NCBI GenBank assembly: GCA_018195615.1
Contig: JAGTPG010000002.1
Span: 3,538,501 to 3,602,500 of the forward strand
Length of the DNA stretch: 64,000 nucleotides
Direction of reading: 5' to 3'
From: Streptomyces tuirus
GTDB taxonomy: Bacteria; Actinomycetota; Actinomycetes; Streptomycetales; Streptomycetaceae
Shown: in pieces, positions 9,153-18,829 of the stretch
Layout of the letters: the number at the start of each line of letters is the position of its first letter
Position numbering within the stretch: the stretch's first letter is position 1
Notes under the pieces: generated by a model
Database searches by the model: none
Seen by the model: only the letters and a program-made list of their open reading frames with translations
What the model was told of the DNA's origin: nothing
Made by a program: the position numbers and the translations under genes

Positions 9153-9941
9153 ATGCCGATATCCGGGACACCCAGCCGCGCCGAACTCGTCGACCACCTC
9201 GTCAGGACGCGCATCGCGGGCGACGTCGCCACCCCCCGCGAGAACAACCTCTCCCACTACCGCAAGCTGGCGAACGGCGACCGCCACTACTGGCTGGGCC
9301 TGGAACTCGGCGACCGCTGGAGCGACGAGCAGGACGTCCTCGCGGTGATGGCGGAACGGGTCGGCGTGAACGACGACCCGGAGCACCGGTACGGCCAGGA
9401 CACCATCGACCCCGAGCTGACGGTCGCGGCCCTGGACCGTCTCGCCGGCCGGCTGCGCAAGGCGGCCGACGACGGGCAGCGGGTCCTCTTCGCCACCGGC
9501 CACCCCGGCGGCCTGCTCGACGTCCATCGCGCGACCGCGTCCGCCCTGCGCACGGCGGGCTGCGAGATCGTCGTCATCCCCGACGGCCTGACGACGGACG
9601 AGGGCTACGTCATGCAGTTCGCGGACGTGGCGATGCTGGAGCACGGGGCCACCCTGTGGCACACCCACTCGGGCGAGCCGATGAAGGCCATCCTGACCGC
9701 CCTGGAGCGCGCGGGCCGACCGCTGCCCGACCTGGTCGTCGCCGATCACGGCTGGGCGGGTTACGCGGGACAGCACGGCGTGGACTCCGTCGGCTACGCC
9801 GACTGCAACGACCCGGCCCTCTTCATCGCCGAGGCCGAGGGCACCGTACAGGTGACGGTGCCCCTCGACGACCACGTCGTCAGCCCGCGGCACTACGACC
9901 CGATGACGGCGTACCTGCTGGCGGAGGCGGGCCTCAGCTAG
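9153..9941 (+). CDS. Conserved Streptomyces protein (phosphatase-like annotation)
   Basis: A 262-residue soluble protein that I recognise as conserved in Streptomyces, where it is often labelled phosphatase; I see no classical phosphatase signature. Visible features are a FATGHPGGLLDVHR segment near residue 113, LWHTHSGEPM near 170 and VADHGWAGYAGQHG near 200; the clustered His, Asp and Gly residues suggest a metal or phosphate site. The frame is intact. The stop overlaps by eight bases the stop of the convergent thioesterase gene. Confidence 0.65.
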   Translation: MPISGTPSRAELVDHLVRTRIAGDVATPRENNLSHYRKLANGDRHYWLGLELGDRWSDEQDVLAVMAERVGVNDDPEHRYGQDTIDPELTVAALDRLAGRLRKAADDGQRVLFATGHPGGLLDVHRATASALRTAGCEIVVIPDGLTTDEGYVMQFADVAMLEHGATLWHTHSGEPMKAILTALERAGRPLPDLVVADHGWAGYAGQHGVDSVGYADCNDPALFIAEAEGTVQVTVPLDDHVVSPRHYDPMTAYLLAEAGLS

Positions 9942-10815
9942 GGCCCGGCTCGCGCGGGACGCGGACCACGCCCTCCTGGATCACCGAGATGGCCAGCCGC
10001 CCGTCCTGCGTGTAGATCCGGGCCTGTCCCAGTCCCCGGCCGCCGTACGCGGACGGGGACTCCTGGTCGTACAGCAGCCACTCGTCGGCGCGGAACGGCC
10101 GGTGGAACCACATGGCGTGATCCAGCGAGGCCCCGACGACGTCCCCGACGGCCCAGCCGCCGCGCCCGTGCGCGAGCAGCACGGAGTCGAGGAGCGTCAT
10201 GTCGGAGACGTACGTGGCGAGGACGACGTGCAGCAGCGGATCATCGGCCAGCTTCCCGTTGGTGCGGAACCACACCTGCGAATGCGGCTCGCGCGGCTCG
10301 CCGAACCTCCCGTACGGCGGCTCGTCGACGTACCGCAGATCAACGGCGGCCCGCGCTTCCAGGAACTTCTCCACGACCACCGGGTCGAGATGCCCGTACC
10401 CGCGCAGCCGTTCCTCACCGGTGGGCAGCGTGGCGGGATCGGGGGCGTCCGGCATGCGCTCCTGATGGTCCAGCCCGTCCTCGTACACCTGGAAGGACGC
10501 GGACAGATGGAAGATCGGCTTGCCGTGCTGGACGGCGACCACCCGGCGAGTGGTGAAGGAACGCCCGTCGCGGATCCGGTCGACCGTGTAGACGATCGGC
10601 GCGCCGGGATCGCCCGGACGCAGGAAATACGCGTGGAGGGAATGAGCGAGCCGGTCGTCGGGGACCGTCCGCCCGGCCGCGACGAGCGCCTGCGCCGCGA
10701 CCTGCCCGCCGAAGACCCGCGGGACGACGGCGGACCGGGACCGGCCGCGGAATATGTCCTCCTCGATCTGCTCCAGGTCGAGCAGATCGAGGAGGTCCTG
10801 AAGTGCCTGGCTCAT
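9934..10815 (-). CDS. tesB: Acyl-CoA thioesterase II (TesB family)
   Basis: A 293-residue double hot-dog thioesterase that hydrolyses acyl-CoA to free acid and CoA. Supporting features are RVFGGQVAAQALVAAGRTV near residue 40, HSLHAYFLRPGDP near 66 (start of the first hot-dog active region), and the second hot-dog with LDHAMWFHRPFRADEWLLYD near 235, which carries the catalytic Asp. The length matches bacterial TesB. The ATG at 10815 starts the conserved MSQALQDLLDLLDLE segment. It lies just downstream of, and in the same direction as, the acyl-CoA dehydrogenase gene (36 bases apart), so co-transcription is likely. Confidence 0.88.
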   Translation of the reverse strand: MSQALQDLLDLLDLEQIEEDIFRGRSRSAVVPRVFGGQVAAQALVAAGRTVPDDRLAHSLHAYFLRPGDPGAPIVYTVDRIRDGRSFTTRRVVAVQHGKPIFHLSASFQVYEDGLDHQERMPDAPDPATLPTGEERLRGYGHLDPVVVEKFLEARAAVDLRYVDEPPYGRFGEPREPHSQVWFRTNGKLADDPLLHVVLATYVSDMTLLDSVLLAHGRGGWAVGDVVGASLDHAMWFHRPFRADEWLLYDQESPSAYGGRGLGQARIYTQDGRLAISVIQEGVVRVPREPGPS

Positions 10816-10850
10816 GAGAACTGTTGTACCGGGCAATGACTACGGCCGGC

Positions 10851-12008
10851 TTACAGCCCCATGTCCTTCGCGATGATCGACTTCATGATCTCGCTGGTGC
10901 CGCCGTAGATGCGGTTGACGCGGTTGTCCGCGTACAGGCGCGCGATCGGGTACTCGTTCATGTAGCCGTAGCCGCCGTGCAGCTGGAGGCAGCGGTCGAT
11001 GACGCGGTGGGCGACCTCGGTGCAGAACAGCTTCGCGGAGGCGGCCTCGGCGGGCGTCAGCTCACCGGCGTCCAGGGCCTCGGTCGCGCGGTCGGCGACG
11101 GCCTCGGCGGCGTCCACCTCGGCCTGGCAGGCGGCCAGCTCGAACTTGGTGTTCTGGAAGTGGGCGACCGGCTTGCCGAAGACCGTGCGCTCCTGCACGT
11201 ACTGCTTGGCGAACCGCACGGCGGCCTTGGCCTGGGCGTAGGCGCCGAAGGCGATGCCCCAGCGCTCGGAGGCCAGGTTGTGGCCGAGGTAGTAGAAGCC
11301 CTTGTTCTCCTCGCCGAGGAGGTCCTCGACGGGCACCTTGACGTCGACGAACGCGAGCTCGGCGGTGTCGGAGGTCTTCAGGCCGAGCTTGTCGAGCTTG
11401 CGGCCGACGGAGTAGCCCTCGGACTTGGTGTCCACGGCGAAGAGGGAGATGCCGTGGCGGCGGTCCTCGGCGGTGGGCGCGGAGGTGCGGGCGCACACGA
11501 TCACGCGGTCGGCGTGCACGCCGCCGGTGATGAAGGTCTTGGCGCCGTTCAGGACGTAGTGCGTGCCGTCCTCACTCAGCTTGGCGGTGGACTTCATGCC
11601 CGCGAGGTCGGAACCGGTGCCCGGCTCCGTCATCGCGATGGCCCACATCTCCTCGCCGGAGACGAACTTCGGCAGGTAGCGCTTCTTCTGCTCGTCGGTG
11701 GCGAGCATCTTGATGTAGGGCAGGGCGAGCAGCACGTGCACGCCGGAGCCGCCGAACTGCACGCCGGCGCGGGCGGTCTCCTCGTAGAGCACGGCCTCGA
11801 ACTTGTGGCTCTCCAGGCCGGCACCGCCGAACTCCTCCGGCACGTTGATGCCGAAGATCCCCAGCTCACCGAGCTTGTAGTAGAAGTCCCGGGGCGCCTG
11901 ACCCGCCGCGAACCACTCGTCGTACACCGGCACGACCTCGGCCTCGATGAAGGCGCGCAGGGTCTCCCGGAACGCCTCGTGATCCTCGTTGAACACCGTA
12001 CGGCGCAC
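10851..12008 (-). CDS. acdH: Acyl-CoA dehydrogenase
   Basis: A 385-residue FAD enzyme with the full acyl-CoA dehydrogenase fold: N-terminal helical domain, a central AMTEPGTGSDLAG flavin-binding loop (near residue 130), and C-terminal RIYGGTSEIMKSIIA. The LHGGYGYMNEYPIARLY segment precedes the FAD-binding tail. It catalyses alpha,beta-dehydrogenation of an acyl-CoA; chain-length or branched-chain specificity cannot be read here. The start is a GTG at 12008. It sits near the leucine catabolic operon and a thioesterase, so a branched-chain or short-chain substrate is plausible. The gene symbol is at family level only. Confidence 0.82.
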   Translation of the reverse strand: MRRTVFNEDHEAFRETLRAFIEAEVVPVYDEWFAAGQAPRDFYYKLGELGIFGINVPEEFGGAGLESHKFEAVLYEETARAGVQFGGSGVHVLLALPYIKMLATDEQKKRYLPKFVSGEEMWAIAMTEPGTGSDLAGMKSTAKLSEDGTHYVLNGAKTFITGGVHADRVIVCARTSAPTAEDRRHGISLFAVDTKSEGYSVGRKLDKLGLKTSDTAELAFVDVKVPVEDLLGEENKGFYYLGHNLASERWGIAFGAYAQAKAAVRFAKQYVQERTVFGKPVAHFQNTKFELAACQAEVDAAEAVADRATEALDAGELTPAEAASAKLFCTEVAHRVIDRCLQLHGGYGYMNEYPIARLYADNRVNRIYGGTSEIMKSIIAKDMGL

Positions 12009-12192
12009 GCCGCCACCTCCACGGACCTCAGCTGTCTAAGCGCTTGCTCAGACTAAGATACCGGCGAGTATCAACAACCGTCCAGGGTGGGGGTGGGGTA
12101 ACGCTCGTCACGCTCCGGGGGACTGGTGGGCGTTGGGGCACAGGGGGCGAAGCCCCCGCCGGGGTGCGGGGCGGAGCCTCGGCAAAAGGCCC

Positions 12193-12785
12193 CTAAACCC
12201 CCGCCGCCTCGAACGCCCCCCGCGCCATCCGATGCAGCAACTCCGCCGTAGCCCCCCGCCCGGGCAACGCCCCACCCCTCCCCAGATGCGGCGTCGAGTT
12301 CAGCAACCCGAACACCGAGTGCACAGCCGACCGGGCCGCAGGCTCCCGAGCCCGGGATACACCTCCCGCACCACGCCCACCCACAGCTCCACATACTGCC
12401 GCTGCAGCTGCCGCACCATCTTCCGGTCACTGTCCCGGAGGCGATCCAGCTCCCGGTCGTGCAGGGTGATCAGAGGCCGGTCATCGAGCGCGAAGTCGAT
12501 ATGCCCCTCGATCAGCGAGTCGAGCACCTGCTCCGCCCCACCCCCGTCCGCCTCCGCCAGCCTCCGCTTCGCCCCGGTCAGCAACTGCCCGCTGATCCCC
12601 ACCAACAGCTCAGCGAGCATCGCGTCCTTGCCCGCGAAGTGCCGGTACAACCCGGGCCCGCTGATCCCCACCGCGGCGCCTATCTCGTCGACCCCGACCC
12701 CATGGAAGCCCCGCTCGGCGAACAACCGGGCGGCCTCCTTGAGGATCTGCTCACGGCGGGTGGGGGTGTCGGTTCTGGTGGCCAT
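12193..12785 (-). CDS. TetR-family regulator, frameshifted
   Basis: A 197-residue TetR protein. The DNA-binding domain is at the N-terminus (RREQILKEAARLFAERGF ... GVDEIGAAVGISGPGLYRHF), followed by a ligand-binding helical domain. A -1 shift at the C3 run 12351-12353 separates the last 55 residues (AARSAVHSVFGLLNST onward); one extra base gives the normal length. It is divergent from the carboxylase/HMG-CoA lyase operon, and two matching 16-bp operator-like sites lie between the genes, so it probably represses that operon and itself. The effector is likely an acyl-CoA, by analogy with regulators of leucine/isovalerate genes; this is inference. Confidence 0.82.
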
Positions 12786-12807
12786 GGAATCAATTCTAGA
12801 CAGGGAG

Positions 12808-12852
12808 GTTAGCGGTCGTTAACCTGAAGGAAATGCGTTAACGCTCATTAAC
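12808..12852. promoter_or_regulatory. Two copies of a TetR-type operator
   Basis: Site 1 (12808-12823) is GTTAGCGGTCGTTAAC and site 2 (12837-12852) is GTTAACGCTCATTAAC. Both fit GTTA-N8-TAAC, an inverted repeat, and their starts are 29 bases apart. They fill the gap between the divergent TetR and carboxylase genes. Confidence 0.65.
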
Positions 12853-12871
12853 AAGGTGAGGGGACCGCAGG

Positions 12872-14487
12872 ATGCACGAGGCACCGGAGCTCACGAGCGC
12901 GGCCGACCCCGCGTCGGAGGCCTTTCGGGCCAACGAGGAGGCGCACCACGCCCTCGTCGAGGAGCTGCGCGGCAAGCTCGCCGCAGCCGCACAGGGCGGC
13001 GGCGAGAAGGCCCGAGCCCGCCACACGGCACGCGGCAAGCTGCTCCCCCGCGACCGCGTCGACACCCTCCTCGACCCGGGTTCGCCCTTCCTGGAGCTGG
13101 CCCCGCTCGCGGCCGACGGGATGTACGAGGGCCAGGCCCTGGCGGCCGGCGTCATCGCCGGCATCGGCCGGGTCAGCGGCCGCGAAACCGTGATCGTCGC
13201 CAACGACGCCACGGTCAAGGGCGGCACGTACTACCCGATGACGGTCAAGAAGCACCTCCGCGCCCAGGAGGTCGCCCTCGACAACCGCCTCCCCTGCGTC
13301 TACCTGGTGGACTCCGGCGGCGCCTTCCTCCCCATGCAGGACGAGGTCTTCCCGGACCGCGACCACTTCGGCCGGATCTTCTACAACCAGGCCCGGATGT
13401 CCGGCGCCGGCATCCCCCAGATCGCCGCGGTCCTCGGCTCCTGCACGGCCGGCGGGGCGTACGTTCCGGCGATGAGCGACGAGGCGGTGATCGTCCGCAA
13501 CCAGGGCACGATCTTCCTGGGCGGCCCGCCCCTGGTGAAGGCGGCCACCGGCGAGGTCGTCACGGCGGAGGAGCTGGGCGGCGGCGAGGTCCACTCCCGC
13601 GTCTCGGGCGTCACGGACCACCTCGCGGAGAACGACGCGCACGCACTCCGCATCGTCCGCACGATCGTCTCCACCCTCCCCGCGCGAGGACCGCTCCCCT
13701 GGCAGGCCACGGAGGTGGCGGAACCCAAGGTCGATCCGCACGGCCTCTACGGCGCGGTCCCGGTCGACTCCCGCACCCCCTACGACGTACGCGAGATCAT
13801 CGCCCGCGTGGCCGACGGCTCCCGTTTCGCCGAGTTCAAGTCCGAGTTCGGCCAGACCCTGGTCACCGGCTTCGCCCGGATCCACGGCCACCCGGTGGGC
13901 ATCGTCGCCAACAACGGCATCCTGTTCTCCGAGTCCGCCCAGAAGGGCGCCCACTTCATCGAGCTGTGCGACCAGCGCGGCATCCCCCTGGTGTTCCTGC
14001 AGAACATCTCCGGGTTCATGGTCGGCAGGGACTACGAGGCGGGCGGCATCGCCAAGCACGGCGCCAAGATGGTCACGGCCGTGGCCTGCACCCGCGTACC
14101 GAAGCTGACGGTCGTGGTCGGCGGCTCGTACGGCGCGGGGAACTACTCCATGTGCGGCAGGGCGTACTCCCCCGCTTCCTGTGGATGTGGCCGAACGCCA
14201 AGATCTCCGTCATGGGCGGCGAGCAGGCCGCCTCGGTCCTCGCCACCGTCAAGCGGGACCAGCTGGAGGCGCGCGGCGAGTCCTGGCCGGCCGAGGACGA
14301 GGACGCCTTCAAGGCCCCGATCCGCGCCCAGTACGAGCGCCAGGGCAACGCCTACTACGCGACGGCCCGCCTCTGGGACGACGGTGTGATCGACCCGCTG
14401 GACACCCGTCAGGTCCTGGGCCTGGCCCTGACCGCGTGCGCCAACGCGCCCCTGGGTGACCCCCAGTTCGGCGTCTTCCGGATGTGA
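12872..14487 (+). CDS. Acyl-CoA carboxylase beta subunit (methylcrotonyl-CoA type), frameshifted
   Basis: A 538-residue biotin-dependent carboxyltransferase that transfers CO2 from carboxybiotin to an acyl-CoA, probably 3-methylcrotonyl-CoA given the neighbours. Crotonase-fold motifs are GSCTAGGAYVPAMSDE near residue 190 and VGGSYGAGNYSMCGRAY near 420. One C is missing from the run 14169-14173; with six C the protein continues as PRFLWMWPNAKISVMGGEQAA. The neighbouring biotin carboxylase, HMG-CoA lyase and acyl-CoA dehydrogenase make leucine degradation the likely pathway. A propionyl-CoA role is less likely, because the downstream genes are leucine-specific. Confidence 0.86.
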
Positions 14488-14501
14488 GGGGACGGACGAC
14501 G

Positions 14502-16418
14502 ATGTTCGAGACAGTGCTTGTGGCCAACCGCGGCGAGATCGCCGTACGCGTCATCCGTACGCTGCGCTCGATGGGCGTGCGCTCGGTGGCCGTCTTCTCC
14601 GACGCGGACGCCGACGCCCGGCACGTCCGGGAGGCGGACACAGCGGTCCGGATCGGACCGGCCCCCGCGTCGATGAGCTACCTGTCGGTGGAGCGCCTGC
14701 TGGAGGCGGCGGCCCGCACCGGCGCCCAGGCCGTCCACCCCGGCTACGGCTTCCTCGCCGAGAACGCGGCCTTCGCACGCGCCTGCGCCGAGGCGGGCCT
14801 GGTCTTCATCGGCCCTCCGGCGGACGCGATCGCCCTCATGGGCGACAAGATCCGCGCCAAGGAGACGGTCCGCGAGGCCGGAGTGCCCGTGGTCCCCGGC
14901 GGACGCGACCCCGACCTGGCCGAGGCGGCCCGCGAGCTGGGCGCACCCGTGCTGCTGAAGCCGAGCGCGGGCGGCGGCGGCAAGGGCATGCGCCTGGTGC
15001 GGGATCTGACCCGCCTGGAGGAGGAGATCGCCTCGGCCCGCCGGGAGGCCCGCGCCTCCTTCGGCGACGACACGCTCCTCGTCGAACGCTGGATCGACCG
15101 CCCCCGCCACATCGAGATCCAGGTCCTGGCCGACGGCCACGGCAACGTCGTGCACCTCGGGGAGCGCGAGTGCTCCTTGCAGCGCCGCCACCAGAAGATC
15201 ATCGAGGAGGCGCCGAGCGTGCTCCTCGACGAGGAGACGCGCTCCGCCATGGGCGAGGCGGCGGTCCAGGCGGCCCGCTCCTGCGGCTACCGGGGCGCGG
15301 GCACGGTGGAGTTCATCGTCCCCGGCAACGACCCGTCGTCGTACTACTTCATGGAGATGAACACCCGCCTCCAGGTGGAGCACCCGGTCACGGAGCTGAT
15401 CACGGGCCTGGACCTGGTGGAGTGCCAGCTGCGCGTGGCGGCCGGCGAACCGCTCGGCTTCACCCAGACGGACGTACGGCTGACCGGCCACGCGGTGGAG
15501 GCCCGCATCTGCGCCGAGGACCCGGCCCGCGGCTTCCTCCCCTCCGGCGGCAGGGTCCTGAAGCTGCGTGAACCGCAGGGCGACGGCATCCGCACCGACT
15601 CGGGCCTCACGGAGGGCGCGGAGGTCGGCAGCCTCTACGACCCGATGCTCTCCAAGGTCATCGCGTACGGCCCGGACCGCGCGACGGCCCTGCGCAGGCT
15701 CCGCTCGGCCCTGGCGGAGACGGTCACGCTCGGAGTGCAGACGAACGCCGGTTTCCTGCGGCGGCTGCTCGCCCACCCGGCGGTGGTCTCCGGCGACATG
15801 GACACCGGCCTGGTCGAGCGGGAAGTCGAAGGCCTCGTCCCCACGGACGTACCGGAGGAGGTGTACGAGGCGGCGGCGGCCGTCCGCCTGGAGGCCTTGC
15901 GGCCCGAGCCGGGCGGCTGGACGGACCCCTTCTCGGTGCCCAGCGGCTGGCGACTCGGCGGGGAGGCGAAACCGCCGGCCTTCCCCTTGAAGGTGCAGGA
16001 GCCACTCGACCACACCCCGCGCGGCACCGCCACGGTCACCGGCGACCGGGTCTCCGTGACGCTTGACGGCGTCCGCCACACCTTCCACCGCGCCGCCGAC
16101 TGGCTCGGCCGCGACTGCGACGCCTGGCACGTACGCGACCACGACCCGGTGGCCGCGTCCCTGACCCGCGCGGCGCACGCGGGCGCCGACTCGCTCACGG
16201 CGCCCATGCCCGGCACGGTGACGGTCGTCAAGGTCGCCGTCGGCGACGAGGTGACCGCCGGTCAGAGCCTGCTGGTGGTGGAGGCGATGAAGATGGAGCA
16301 CGTCATCGCCGCCCCGCACGCCGGCAAGGTCACCGAACTGGACGTGGCACCGGGCTCGACGGTCGCCATGGACCAGGTGCTGGCGGTCATCGCCCCCGAC
16401 GAGGAGGTGGCGCGATGA
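14502..16418 (+). CDS. Acyl-CoA carboxylase alpha subunit (biotin carboxylase + BCCP)
   Basis: A 638-residue protein. The N-terminal biotin carboxylase domain has VANRGEIAVRVIRT at the start, the ATP-grasp Gly-rich loop KPSAGGGGKGM near residue 155, and the catalytic EMNTRLQVEHPVTE near 290. The C-terminal biotinyl domain carries EAMKMEH with the biotinylated lysine at residue 597. It carboxylates biotin and passes it to the beta subunit. The frame is intact. Its last four bases overlap the start of the HMG-CoA lyase gene (ATGA), showing coupling. Confidence 0.92.
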   Translation: MFETVLVANRGEIAVRVIRTLRSMGVRSVAVFSDADADARHVREADTAVRIGPAPASMSYLSVERLLEAAARTGAQAVHPGYGFLAENAAFARACAEAGLVFIGPPADAIALMGDKIRAKETVREAGVPVVPGGRDPDLAEAARELGAPVLLKPSAGGGGKGMRLVRDLTRLEEEIASARREARASFGDDTLLVERWIDRPRHIEIQVLADGHGNVVHLGERECSLQRRHQKIIEEAPSVLLDEETRSAMGEAAVQAARSCGYRGAGTVEFIVPGNDPSSYYFMEMNTRLQVEHPVTELITGLDLVECQLRVAAGEPLGFTQTDVRLTGHAVEARICAEDPARGFLPSGGRVLKLREPQGDGIRTDSGLTEGAEVGSLYDPMLSKVIAYGPDRATALRRLRSALAETVTLGVQTNAGFLRRLLAHPAVVSGDMDTGLVEREVEGLVPTDVPEEVYEAAAAVRLEALRPEPGGWTDPFSVPSGWRLGGEAKPPAFPLKVQEPLDHTPRGTATVTGDRVSVTLDGVRHTFHRAADWLGRDCDAWHVRDHDPVAASLTRAAHAGADSLTAPMPGTVTVVKVAVGDEVTAGQSLLVVEAMKMEHVIAAPHAGKVTELDVAPGSTVAMDQVLAVIAPDEEVAR

Positions 16419-17364
16419 CGACCACCGGCCTCCCGATGGTGGTGCCGACCACGGACCTGCCCAGCCGCGTCCGCATCCACGAGGTGGGCGCCCGCGACGG
16501 CCTGCAGAACGAGAAGGCGACCGTCCCCACGGTCATCAAGGCGGAGTTCGTGCGCCGCCTGGCCGAAGCGGGCCTGACGACGATCGAGGCGACCAGCTTC
16601 GTGCACCCCGGTGGGTGCCCCAACTGGCGGACGCGGCAGAGCTGTACCCGCTGATCGCTGACCTCCCGGTGGCCCTGCCGGTCCTGGTCCCGAACGAACG
16701 GGGCCTGGACCGCGCCCTGGCGCTCGGCGCCCGCCGGGTCGCGGTCTTCGCCAGCGCCACGGAGTCCTTCGCCAAGGCCAACCTCAACCGCACGGTGGAC
16801 GAGGCACTGGCGATGTTCGAGCCGGTGGTGAGCCGGGCGAAGGCCGAGGGCGCCCACGTCCGCGGGTACCTCTCCATGTGCTTCGGCGACCCGTGGGAGG
16901 GCGACGTCCCGATCCCCCAGGTGGTGAAGGTCAGCAAGGCCCTGCTGGACATGGGCTGTGACGAGCTGAGCCTGGGCGACACCATCGGCGTGGCGACTCC
17001 GGGCCACGTCGTCTCCCTCCTGGCCGCACTGGACGAAGCGGGCATCCCACCCGCCCCCCTCGCGGTCCACTTCCACGACACCTACGGCCAGGCCCTCGCC
17101 AACACGCTCGCGGCGCTCCAGCAGGGCGTCACGACGGTCGACGCCTCCGCGGGCGGCCTGGGCGGCTGCCCGTTCGCGAAGTCGGCGACCGGAAACCTGG
17201 CCACCGAAGACCTCGTGTGGATGCTGCGGGGCCTCGGCATCGACACCGGAATCGACCTCGGCCGCCTCGTCGCCACGAGTACGTGGATGGCCGCCCACCT
17301 GGGCCGACCCAGCCCGTCCCGCACCGTCCGAGCCCTGTCCCACAAGGACACCGAGGAGCAGTGA
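16415..17364 (+). CDS. hmgL: Hydroxymethylglutaryl-CoA lyase, frameshifted
   Basis: A 316-residue TIM-barrel lyase that splits HMG-CoA to acetoacetate and acetyl-CoA, the last step of leucine degradation. Diagnostic parts are EVGARDGLQNEKATVP near residue 24, the SLGDTIGVATPG motif near 190, HFHDTYGQALAN near 220 and the catalytic-loop GGLGGCPFAKSATGN near 245. The frame shifts at the C4 run 16606-16609; a fifth C gives SFVHPRWVPQLADAAEL, as expected. It is coupled to the carboxylase alpha gene by ATGA. Confidence 0.9.
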
Positions 17365-17369
17365 CCACC

Positions 17370-18529
17370 ATGGACTACCGACTCTCCCCGAGCTGGAGGA
17401 ACTCCGCCGTACGGTCGAGGAGTTCGCGCACGAGGTCGTGGCGCCGAAGATCGGCGACTTCTACGAGCGGCACGAGTTCCCGTACGAGATCGTCCGGGAG
17501 ATGGGCCGCATGGGCCTGTTCGGGCTGCCGTTCCCCGAGGAGTACGGCGGCATGGGCGGCGACTACCTGGCGCTGGGCGTGGCCCTGGAGGAACTGGCGC
17601 GGATCGACTCCTCGGTGGCCATCACGCTGGAGGCCGGAGTCTCCCTCGGCGCGATGCCCATCTACCGCTACGGCACGGAGGCCCAGAAACAGGAGTGGCT
17701 CCCCCGCCTCTGCTCGGGCGAGCTCCTCGGCGCGTTCGGCCTGACGGAGCCGGACGGCGGCAGCGACGCGGGCGCGACACGCACGACGGCGCGGCTGGAC
17801 GAGTCGACGAACGAATGGGTCATCAACGGCACGAAGTGCTTCATCACCAACTCGGGCACGGACATCACGGGCCTGGTGACGGTCACGGCGGTCACGGGCC
17901 GCACGCCGGACGGCAAACCCCACATCTCCTCGATCATCGTCCCCTCCAGCACCCCCGGCTTCGCGATCGCGGCCCCGTACTCCAAGGTCGGCTGGAACGC
18001 CTCGGACACCCGCGAGTTGTCCTTCACGGACGTTCGCGTCCCGGCGGCGAACCTCCTGGGCGAGGAGGGCCGCGGCTACGCCCAGTTCCTGCGCATCCTC
18101 GACGAGGGCCGCATCGCGATCGCGGCCCTGGCGACGGGCCTCGCACAGGGCTGCGTCGACGAATCGGTCAAGTACGCCAAGGAACGCCACGCCTTCGGCA
18201 AGCCGATCGCCGCCAACCAGGCCATCCAGTTCAAGATCGCCGACATGGAGATGAAGGCCCACACGGCCCGCCTCGCCTGGCGCGACGCGGCGGCCCGCCT
18301 GGTCTCCGGCGACCCCTTCAAGAAGGAAGCGGCCCTCGCCAAGCTCTACTCCTCCACGATCGCGGTCGACAACGCCCGCGAGGCCACCCAGATCCACGGC
18401 GGCTACGGCTTCATGAACGAGTACCCGGTCGCCCGCATGTGGCGCGACTCCAAGATCCTGGAAATCGGCGAGGGTACGAGCGAGGTACAGCGGATGCTGA
18501 TCGCACGGGAACTGGGGCTCGTGAGCTGA
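17370..18529 (+). CDS. Acyl-CoA dehydrogenase, probably isovaleryl-CoA type, frameshifted
   Basis: A 386-residue flavoprotein six bases downstream of the HMG-CoA lyase. The N-terminus is broken at the C4 run 17386-17389; adding one C gives MDYRLSPELEELRRTVEEF, which fuses to the remaining frame. The central flavin loop is GLTEPDGGSDAGATRTTA and the C-terminal part has IHGGYGFMNEYPVARMWRDSKILEIGEGTSEVQ; the EIGEG segment is usual in short/branched-chain enzymes. Position in the leucine operon suggests oxidation of isovaleryl-CoA to 3-methylcrotonyl-CoA. If the break were real, translation could start only at a later codon such as GTG 17438, giving an N-terminally short protein. Confidence 0.85.
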
Positions 18530-18829
18530 GAGCCCGCACCGAGCCCGCGCCGACCACGGCGCGGGCTCCGCAGGTGGAGGGCTTACGGGCAAGTACGCGA
18601 AACCGGCTCGAGACGCGAGGAGTTCGCGCTCCAGGGCTCGCCGAGGAAGCTTCGGCACACCGTGATTCGGATCACCGCTTCGGCCGGCATCCCCGCTTCC
18701 TCCCCCGGGCACGGATACCAGGGCCCCCCTGGACAGGATCTGAGGTTAGGCTAACCTAAGCCTAAATCCAGCCAAGCGGCTGTCAGCCGTGCCCGCAGTG
18801 GCTCCGTACGTACGAAAGCAGACCCACCC
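18530..18829. promoter_or_regulatory. Gap with iron box (18742-18760) upstream of desE
   Basis: The gap between the leucine operon and desE holds TGAGGTTAGGCTAACCTAA at 18742-18760, matching 17 of 19 positions of the DmdR1/IdeR iron-box consensus (TTAGGTTAGGCTCACCTAA). It implies Fe2+-dependent repression. The first part (about 18536-18575) has GC-rich inverted sequence that may end the upstream operon. Confidence 0.88.
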
